Source: Bryobacteraceae bacterium | GTDB taxonomy: Bacteria; Acidobacteriota; Terriglobia; Bryobacterales; Bryobacteraceae | Reading direction: 5' to 3' | NCBI GenBank assembly: GCA_025350445.1 | Contig: JANXXV010001038.1 | Location: 1 to 12,557, forward strand | DNA: 12,557 nt | Shown: piece after piece, positions 7,548 to 12,557 of the stretch | Layout: every line of letters starts with the position of its first letter | How positions within the stretch are numbered: position 1 is the first letter of the stretch | Program-made: the position numbers and the translations under genes | Notes under the pieces: generated by a model | Told to the model about the DNA's origin: nothing | What the model saw: only the letters and a program-made list of their open reading frames with translations | Database searches by the model: none

Positions 7548-8882
7548 ATGCCGAATACAGTATCACGAAGAATTTTTTTAGGCGGCGCGGTCACCGCGGC
7601 ACTGCCATTCACGGCTCGATCATACGCCCGCATCATTGGCGCAAACGATCGGATTCAGATCGGCGCCATCGGTTGCGGACATCGGGCCAAGGGCCACCGG
7701 GCAATGCTCAAGAAGTCTTTTGCCACAGACCCCAAGTTCGATTTCCGGAGCGTCTGCGACCTCTGGACGGTTAACCGCGAACGAGCCGCCGCGGACGGTG
7801 AAAGTCTTTTTGGCACGCGTCCGAAGACATTCAAGTATTCCGAAGAACTGCTGGCCGACCGCGAACTGGACGCCGTGATGATTGGCACAGGCGACCATCA
7901 ACACGCAAGAATTCTGGCCGAGGTGGTGAAAGCCGGCAAAGATTGCTACTGCGAAAAGCCGATGGCGAATACGCTGGAAGACGCCAAGCTGGCGCGGGAC
8001 ACGGTGCGGTCCGGCAATCAAATAGTGCAGATGGGTTCCCAGTGGTTGAGTGATCCGTATCAGCAACGCGTGCGAGAGATTGTGCGCAGTGGAAAGCTGG
8101 GCAAGATTGTGTCCGTCAGCCAGAGCTGGAACTTCAACGGTCCGCGATGGGACGTCCCGAACAACCCTGACATCGCAGCGATTCGCGAGCAGGATACCGA
8201 TTGGAAACGCTGGCTTCTGGGGCGATCGCCGCGGCCGTTCGATCCGCGCGTCTACTTCGAATTCCGGATTTACAAGGACTTCTCCGGCGGCATCACCGAC
8301 CAATGGTATAGCCATGGCTCCGGGCTGGCTCATTTTTATTTGGATACGTTCATTCCGGATAGCACGGTCTCAAACGGAGGAATTTTCGCCTGGCATGATG
8401 TCCGCGAAAATCCCGACACCTTCCAGTGCCTATCCAACTTCACCGAGAAGCAGGTGCTCTATGACTACAGCACCACGTTCGGCAGTTCGTATGGCGACCA
8501 TAGCACGATTCGCGGCACACACGGGACGCTGTATTCTCCCGGCGGCGAAGGTAGCCCGCAGTGGTGGTTCGTAGCTGAAACCAAGAGCGGTTGGGGTTCA
8601 AACATCGTCTTCGATTTGAAAACGGGCAAAGCCAAGCCGGAATTGGTGACCATCCCCGGGAATTCGGAAGTGCCGCCGGTTGATCAGGATGACAACCTGA
8701 AATATCACACTGACAACTGGTTCAGTTGCATGCGCAGCCGTAAGGCGCCAAACGGCAACATTGAAACCGGGTTCGCCCACGCCGTGGCGGTGGTGATGGC
8801 CACGCGCAGTTATCGCGAAGGAAAGAAGATGCACTGGGATCGTAAGCACGAGCAGATTCTGGACCATCCGGTTTCCGCCTAA
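7548..8882 (+). CDS. Tat-exported Gfo/Idh/MocA-family oxidoreductase
   Basis: This is a 444-aa NAD(P)-dependent sugar or polyol dehydrogenase-type protein. It begins with a twin-arginine signal (SRRIFLGG at 6-13, then a hydrophobic stretch ending near SYA, residues 25-27), so it is probably folded with its cofactor and exported to the periplasm, as glucose-fructose oxidoreductase is. The Rossmann part shows IGAIGCGHRAKGH (38-50), a HQHARILAEVVKAGK helix and the family motif CEKP (135-138). The C-terminal beta-sheet domain has GGITDQWYSHGSGLAHFYLD (247-266), matching the family's Asp/His substrate region. The start is well supported: AGGGAGG (7535-7541) lies six bases before ATG 7548. The gene starts 15 bp after the transporter remnant. 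The substrate is unknown; the neighbours suggest a sugar or cyclitol oxidised outside the cytoplasm. The sequence looks intact. Confidence 0.9.
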   Translation: MPNTVSRRIFLGGAVTAALPFTARSYARIIGANDRIQIGAIGCGHRAKGHRAMLKKSFATDPKFDFRSVCDLWTVNRERAAADGESLFGTRPKTFKYSEELLADRELDAVMIGTGDHQHARILAEVVKAGKDCYCEKPMANTLEDAKLARDTVRSGNQIVQMGSQWLSDPYQQRVREIVRSGKLGKIVSVSQSWNFNGPRWDVPNNPDIAAIREQDTDWKRWLLGRSPRPFDPRVYFEFRIYKDFSGGITDQWYSHGSGLAHFYLDTFIPDSTVSNGGIFAWHDVRENPDTFQCLSNFTEKQVLYDYSTTFGSSYGDHSTIRGTHGTLYSPGGEGSPQWWFVAETKSGWGSNIVFDLKTGKAKPELVTIPGNSEVPPVDQDDNLKYHTDNWFSCMRSRKAPNGNIETGFAHAVAVVMATRSYREGKKMHWDRKHEQILDHPVSA

Positions 8883-8969
8883 GCTTCACTTTTGATTCGA
8901 TGTTGTGGGCCGCCGCCCGAAGTGTGTCCGGCCGGAGACTACATAAGGAGGGAATAGAACAAGTTCATC
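8883..8969 (+). promoter_or_regulatory. gap with two inverted repeats and a distant Shine-Dalgarno
   Basis: This 87-bp gap is the only sizeable one in the cluster. GGGC/GCCC (8907-8910, 8915-8918) can form a tiny hairpin. A near-perfect 16-bp palindrome lies at 8924-8939 with core TCCGGCCGGA (8927-8936). AAGGAGGG (8945-8952) is a very strong ribosome binding site but sits 17 bases from the only usable ATG (8970); a stop at 8955-8957 excludes a nearer in-frame start. The palindrome could be an operator, a processing hairpin or chance. Confidence 0.35.
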
Positions 8970-10367
8970 ATGGCCAGAGTATATAGCCTCACCCCCAAGC
9001 GCGTACCCCGCGTTGAGACGCCGCTTCGCGGAATCGTGACCGAGTTTCCAGTGCCGCAAGCCGAGCCTATCGTCACAAAGCTGCATGCCTGTGAGCCTGT
9101 GGCGATGCGCGGCCGGCCGCCGGTCGTCCGGGACCATGCCGAAGGCTTCCAGGTGTACGATCCCTGGGGCAACAAATGGATCGACTGGTCCTCCGGCGTC
9201 CTGATCGCCAACGCCGGCCATGGCCGGCGGCAGATTGTGGACGCCATTATGAAGCAGGCCTCTTCGAAATTGCCGGCGAACTATTGCTTCCCCAGTGAGA
9301 TTCGTCCGCGGATGGCGGAGACGCCGGCCAACCTGCTGCCGGAACCGCTAAAGAAAGTGTTCCCGCCGACCACCGGTTCGGAAACCGCCGAATGTGCCAT
9401 CAAGCTTTGCCGCACCCACGGGGTGCAGGCCGCGGGGCGGTCAAAGCACATCCGGTCAAAGCACATCATGGTCACGTTTGAGAAAGCATTTCATGGACGT
9501 ACGCCTGGCTCCCAACAAGCGGGTGGGATTCCAAGCCTGAAAGACCGGATCGTAAACCTGGACCCCGGTTTCGCACAAGTTCCGTTCCCTGATGGATTCC
9601 GTACGGAAGACAAAACATTTGCAGGATTTGAGCAGGCGGTACGCGAGCAGAACATCCGTCCGCAAGACGTGGCGGGTGTGATGCTGGAGACCCACCAGGG
9701 TGGAAGCGCCGCGTTTGCGCCCAAGGAATACATGCAAGCCATGCGGCAGTGGTGCACACGGAACAATGCGCTTTCGGTCTGCGCTGAAGTGCAGGCGGGC
9801 TTCGGCCGCACCGGGACATTTTGGGGCTTCGAACACTACGGCATTGTGCCCGATCTCGCGTTGTTCGGAAAGGGCATCCCGAGTTCGCCGCCGATCTCCG
9901 CGGTGGCCGGCCGCGCCGATGTAATGGACCTGCATCCCGCCGGCAGTATGACCTCGACGCACACCGGCAACCCGGTCCGCTGTGCCGCCGCACCGGCTTC
10001 CATCGATCTTGTGGTGAACGGGAATCCCGCCGGGAATGCCGGCAAAATGGGCGCGATTCTGCATTGCCGTCCGCGTGAATTGCAGAGCCGCTTTCCGCAA
10101 ATCGGGCAGGTCGATGGAAAGGGCCTGGTTGCGGGCATTGCCTGCGTCAAGCCTGCCGCGAAAGAGCCGGATGGCGATCCGGCGCGGGAAGTGTTTGAAC
10201 GCTGTCTTGAAAAGGGCGTCCTGCTGTTTAGTCCCGTCGGCTTCGGAGGCGGGACGGTGAAGATCGCACCGCCGCTGGTAATTACCGCGGCGGCGATTGA
10301 CGAAAGTGTCGTTATTTTGGAAGAAGCGTTCGCGGAAGCGGTAAATCGACAGACGGCGGTGGCGTAG
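8970..10367 (+). CDS. class III PLP aminotransferase, probably inactivated or altered
   Basis: This 465-aa protein belongs to the class III (4-aminobutyrate/ornithine-type) aminotransferases, which move an amino group between an amine and a keto acid or sugar ketone. The large domain shows TTGSE (134-138), FHGRT (174-178) for cofactor stacking, EVQAGFGRTGTFWGFEHYG (273-291), LFGKGI with the Schiff-base Lys at K301, and GSMTSTHTGNP (325-335). The C-terminal domain ends KIAPPLVIT. The Asp normally preceding EVQ, which binds the pyridine nitrogen, is Ala (A272, codon 9783-9785), which should strongly impair catalysis. A 15-bp tandem duplication repeats RSKHI at 157-166. Many positions I recall as Leu are Pro (VFPPTTGSE, HGRTPG, SSPPIS, AAAPASID). 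The reading frame is still full length, so it may be a young pseudogene or a non-catalytic derivative. It lies between two Gfo/Idh/MocA genes, and its stop abuts the next start. Confidence 0.85.
   Translation: MARVYSLTPKRVPRVETPLRGIVTEFPVPQAEPIVTKLHACEPVAMRGRPPVVRDHAEGFQVYDPWGNKWIDWSSGVLIANAGHGRRQIVDAIMKQASSKLPANYCFPSEIRPRMAETPANLLPEPLKKVFPPTTGSETAECAIKLCRTHGVQAAGRSKHIRSKHIMVTFEKAFHGRTPGSQQAGGIPSLKDRIVNLDPGFAQVPFPDGFRTEDKTFAGFEQAVREQNIRPQDVAGVMLETHQGGSAAFAPKEYMQAMRQWCTRNNALSVCAEVQAGFGRTGTFWGFEHYGIVPDLALFGKGIPSSPPISAVAGRADVMDLHPAGSMTSTHTGNPVRCAAAPASIDLVVNGNPAGNAGKMGAILHCRPRELQSRFPQIGQVDGKGLVAGIACVKPAAKEPDGDPAREVFERCLEKGVLLFSPVGFGGGTVKIAPPLVITAAAIDESVVILEEAFAEAVNRQTAVA
9438..9467 (+). repeat. 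15-bp perfect tandem duplication inside the aminotransferase gene
   Basis: The unit CGGTCAAAGCACATC occurs twice head to tail (9438-9452 and 9453-9467). It keeps the frame and duplicates Arg-Ser-Lys-His-Ile. It lies just before the strand that leads into the FHGRT motif, where relatives, as I recall them, have a single copy. It is consistent with a replication-slippage event under relaxed selection. Confidence 0.85.
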
Positions 10368-11633
10368 GTGACAAAGCCTGAGGTTCTTATCGTTGGTGGA
10401 GGCATGATCACGCACGATCAGCTTCTTCCGTCGCTGTATCACATGCAGCGCCACGGCCGTATAGGCGAAATCACTGTATGCGCGCAGAGACGCCGAACGG
10501 TGGAGACGCTGGCGGCGGTGCCGGCATTGGCCGAAGCGTTCCCTGGTCAAACGTTTCGCGCCCATCCGGACAGCGGTGACCTGGATCGGCCGCAACCGGA
10601 GCTATTCCGGGAACTGATCGCCCGCATGCCGCCCCGCAACATAGTAGTGGTGGCGGTGCCGGACCAACTGCACTTCGAGGTCATCATGACGGCGCTGCGG
10701 CACAATCAGCACGTCTGCTCAGTGAAGCCGCTGGTGTTGAAGCATCGGGAAGCCTTGGAGATTGAGCGCGAGGCCCATTCCAGAGGCCTGGTGGTAGGCA
10801 TTGAATATCACAAACGCTTTGACGACCGCAGTCTGCTGGCGCGGCGGAAGTACGGTGCCGGACTCTTCGGAGAGTTCAAACTCGGATCCGCCTGGCTTCT
10901 CGAAAAATCGTATTACCGCCATTCGAATTTTCAGAATTGGATGACCACGGAAAATTCAGATGCCTTCACGTATATCGGCTGCCACTATATCGACTTGGTA
11001 CATTTCATCACCGGACTGCTTCCGGTGAGCGTGAGCGTGTATGGAATTCCGGACCGATTTCCCAATGGAAAAGAGGGTTTCCTCTGGACAGACGCCCGCG
11101 TCATCTGGAACAACGGAGCGAGCCTAAGCGTGCAGAACGCCCTTGGTTTTCCGGACAACGCTCCGGGCACGAACACACAAGGACTGGTGATGTACTGCAA
11201 AGGCGAAAACGACGGAGCCCTGCTTTCGCATTCGGATCAATACCGCGGCCTGAAGTATTCCTACACGCGCAAGAGCGGCGATCCGGGGGCGACGATCTAC
11301 GCGGAGCCAAGTCCGGATTACTTTCAGTATGTGGACCTCGGTGGACCCGGCCTTACCCCTGTCGGCTATGGATACCGTTCCGTTGAGTACATTATTCAGA
11401 GCTGTATCCGCGTGGAAGCCGGCGCCCACACGCTGCTGGACCGGCAGAAGATTGTGAAGGAGCTTGATGCGGCCGGCGTAATGGCCACACCGGGCAACAG
11501 CAACTACAACGAAATGGTTATCGAGGCGGCGCGGGAGTCCATTCTGCAAGGAGGCAAAATCGTCGACATCCGAAGCAGCAATAAACAAGATGAGGCTAAA
11601 CATAGTACCGCCGGTATCGTGACCATGCGGTAG
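10368..11633 (+). CDS. cytoplasmic Gfo/Idh/MocA-family oxidoreductase
   Basis: This 421-aa dehydrogenase-type protein has no signal peptide, unlike the other Gfo/Idh/MocA protein of the cluster, so it should act in the cytoplasm. The Rossmann fold starts with EVLIVGGGMITHDQLLP (5-21), and VAVPDQLHFEVIMTALRHNQHV (95-116) leads to VKP (119-121), where most relatives have EKP; the Lys is kept. EYHKRFDDR (146-154) and YIGCHYIDLVHFITG are typical of the C-terminal substrate domain. The start is GTG immediately after the aminotransferase stop (TAGGTG), so translation is probably coupled. Paired with an aminotransferase, such enzymes can make or consume a sugar ketone that is the transamination partner. 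This is known for aminocyclitol and kanosamine-type routes and is only an analogy here. The substrate is unknown, and the gene looks intact. Confidence 0.9.
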   Translation: MTKPEVLIVGGGMITHDQLLPSLYHMQRHGRIGEITVCAQRRRTVETLAAVPALAEAFPGQTFRAHPDSGDLDRPQPELFRELIARMPPRNIVVVAVPDQLHFEVIMTALRHNQHVCSVKPLVLKHREALEIEREAHSRGLVVGIEYHKRFDDRSLLARRKYGAGLFGEFKLGSAWLLEKSYYRHSNFQNWMTTENSDAFTYIGCHYIDLVHFITGLLPVSVSVYGIPDRFPNGKEGFLWTDARVIWNNGASLSVQNALGFPDNAPGTNTQGLVMYCKGENDGALLSHSDQYRGLKYSYTRKSGDPGATIYAEPSPDYFQYVDLGGPGLTPVGYGYRSVEYIIQSCIRVEAGAHTLLDRQKIVKELDAAGVMATPGNSNYNEMVIEAARESILQGGKIVDIRSSNKQDEAKHSTAGIVTMR

Positions 11634-12014
11634 GCTCCATCAGCGGGATCGAACTGGAGGAAGCCCGCGTGCCGTGTCATTGAGACCCTCCTATTCCTCA
11701 GCCGTGCCTTTCCAACGCCCCGCAATCCTAAATCCGGCAGTTGGAGCGTCCAGGACCGGATAGGTCTTTAGCCCGCAACCAGTTGCAACGGAATCGGTTA
11801 TTTCCGAATGGTGAACTGTGAAACATCTGAAATCCTGAACTGTTTCAGCTACCTGGCCCGATCCGAAGGAATCGAATTGCCGGATTTAGGTTCAAGAGCA
11901 ATCGTCCGCATTGAGGGTGGCCAAATTAGTCCGCCGAACTGGACCAGCCGGCTTAGAATACCGAAATCACCCGGCCAGCGCGGCAAGCCGACCGTCGCGT
12001 CAATATTGTGTCCC
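11634..12014. other. intergenic region between the oxidoreductase and response-regulator genes
   Basis: These 381 bp separate two convergent genes. The middle (11727-11890) is a MITE-like element, listed separately. In the left flank (11634-11726) and right flank (11891-12014) I see no gene, RNA or clear rho-independent terminator. A plus-strand frame of 226 codons starting at 11808 runs through the response-regulator gene in antisense and is not supported as a gene. Confidence 0.6.
11727..11890. mobile_element. 164-bp MITE-like element or internally deleted IS remnant
   Basis: CCTAAATCCGGCAGTT (11727-11742) and AATTGCCGGATTTAGG (11875-11890) are terminal inverted repeats: the outer 13 bp are perfect, and 15 of 16 match overall. 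The 132-bp interior has no long ORF. It contains small palindromes (GCAAC/GTTGC at 11775-11786; CTGAAA/TTTCAG at 11827-11832 and 11843-11848) and a direct repeat TGAACTGT (11812, 11836). Read in one frame, the right end encodes a short tail ending Ser-Asn-Cys-Arg-Ile-stop, with the stop inside the terminal repeat, as happens at the 3' ends of some transposase genes. The CCTA ends recall IS1380-type termini, but this is uncertain. The flanks (CAAT and TTCA) show no target duplication. Confidence 0.55.
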
Positions 12015-12557
12015 CTACGCCACCGACGTCAAATCCCGCTGGATGGCGAATTTCACCAAACCGGCAACATCATAGATATCCAGTTTTCGCATCAGGCTGG
12101 CCCGATACGTATCCACCGTCTTTGGACTCAAATCCAATCGCGCCGCGATTTCTTTCGCCCGGATACCGTCGATCAAGAGAGAGAACACCTGATATTCCCG
12201 CGAACTGAGTGTCTCCAGCGGATCGCAGATATCATTCCGGCGTTGGGAAATAAAGATCTTTTCCAGCTCCATTTCCGGCGAAACGTAGATGCCGCCCGCC
12301 ATGATCTGCGCCAGCGCTTCATGCAGATGAGCGGCAGAGGCGGACTTCAGCAGAAAGCCGTTTGCACCGCTACGCAGCGATTCCAGAACCAGTTTGCGGT
12401 CACCCCGCGCGGAGATAATCAGAATCCGGGTGGCGAGGCCCTGCTCCCGTACTTTCCGGACGATCTCCAAACTGAAGAGCCTGGGTAGATTCAGGTCCAC
12501 GATTGCGATATCGGGCAGCCTGGTCTGGATCAGTTGTAGCGCCGCGGCGCCGTCGCC
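12015..12557 (-). CDS. NarL/FixJ-type response regulator, 5' end outside window
   Basis: The frame is open from the right edge to TAG at 12015-12017, giving 180 residues of a two-domain DNA-binding response regulator. The receiver domain is cut at its N-terminus, so the acidic pair is missing. The phosphoacceptor Asp is visible in IAIVDLNLP, along with the Thr/Ser-position segment RILIISA and the conserved Lys in NGFLLKSAS. The C-terminal LuxR-type HTH reads LSSREYQVFSLLIDGIRAKEIAARLDLSPKTVDTYRASLMRKLDI (split: LSSREYQVFSLL, then AKEIAARLDLSPKTVDTY). A GTG at 12498-12500 is an internal Val just before the phosphorylated Asp, not the start. The gene is convergent with the oxidoreductase cluster and probably unrelated to it. 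The partner kinase is not in the window. Confidence 0.92.
   Translation of the reverse strand, partial: GDGAAALQLIQTRLPDIAIVDLNLPRLFSLEIVRKVREQGLATRILIISARGDRKLVLESLRSGANGFLLKSASAAHLHEALAQIMAGGIYVSPEMELEKIFISQRRNDICDPLETLSSREYQVFSLLIDGIRAKEIAARLDLSPKTVDTYRASLMRKLDIYDVAGLVKFAIQRDLTSVA

Noticed and set aside
10549..10556. Second AAACGTTT palindrome, inside the second oxidoreductase gene
   Set aside because: It lies in coding sequence (Gln-Thr-Phe-Arg) with no promoter nearby; an 8-bp match can occur by chance in 12.5 kb.
9456..10595. 379-codon minus-strand frame across the aminotransferase and second oxidoreductase
   Set aside because: It is antisense to two recognisable enzymes and shows no motif; the high GC content explains long shadow frames.
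11808..12488. 226-codon plus-strand frame at the right edge
   Set aside because: Most of it is antisense to the clearly recognisable response regulator; the protein has no domain-like pattern and it begins inside the MITE-like element.
12498..12500. GTG as start of the response regulator
   Set aside because: The frame stays open to the window edge, and this Val directly precedes the phosphoacceptor Asp in the middle of the receiver domain.

Overview
The window looks like chromosomal DNA of a soil-type Acidobacteriota, probably of the Solibacter/Bryobacter group (inference). The grounds are a giant Oar-like TonB-dependent receptor with an N-terminal carboxypeptidase-regulatory-like domain, a Tat-exported Gfo/Idh/MocA oxidoreductase, a one-TM TPR protein paired with a dGTPase-like HD hydrolase, and moderately GC-rich sequence. 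No rRNA, tRNA or CRISPR array was seen.

Left part (1-2068). A short ORF of 51 codons (86-241, +) runs into the 3' end of a convergent dGTPase-like HD-domain gene (219-1352, -). That gene lies 11 bp behind a gene for a membrane-anchored TPR protein (1364-2068, -). The two minus-strand genes form a small housekeeping operon that uses GTG and TTG starts.

Middle (2069-5717). A 375-bp divergent intergenic region holds a good sigma70-type promoter (2343-2372) for the receptor gene. Three 12-bp LacI-family-like palindromes lie in and just upstream of it. A perfect 9-bp inverted repeat sits in the predicted leader. The receptor (2444-5629) is followed by a LacI-family regulator (best start 5718).

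Right part (5718-11633). Behind the regulator is a tight plus-strand cluster: a major-facilitator transporter lacking about five central TM segments (6789-7532), a Tat-exported Gfo/Idh/MocA protein (7548-8882), a class III PLP aminotransferase (8970-10367) and a second, cytoplasmic Gfo/Idh/MocA protein (10368-11633). Together they look like a LacI-controlled locus for uptake and processing of a sugar or polyol, possibly an amino sugar or aminocyclitol: outer-membrane uptake, periplasmic redox, inner-membrane import, then transamination and redox in the cytoplasm. The pathway is inference. The locus seems to be decaying in part. The transporter has a large in-frame deletion, and the aminotransferase lacks the catalytic Asp that holds the PLP ring nitrogen and carries a 15-bp tandem duplication. 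Both proteins show many Leu-to-Pro-type changes at positions I recall as conserved.

Right edge (11634-12557). A non-coding stretch of about 380 bp contains a 164-bp MITE-like element with 16-bp terminal inverted repeats (one mismatch). After it comes the 3' part of a NarL/FixJ-type response regulator on the minus strand, whose N-terminus lies beyond the window.
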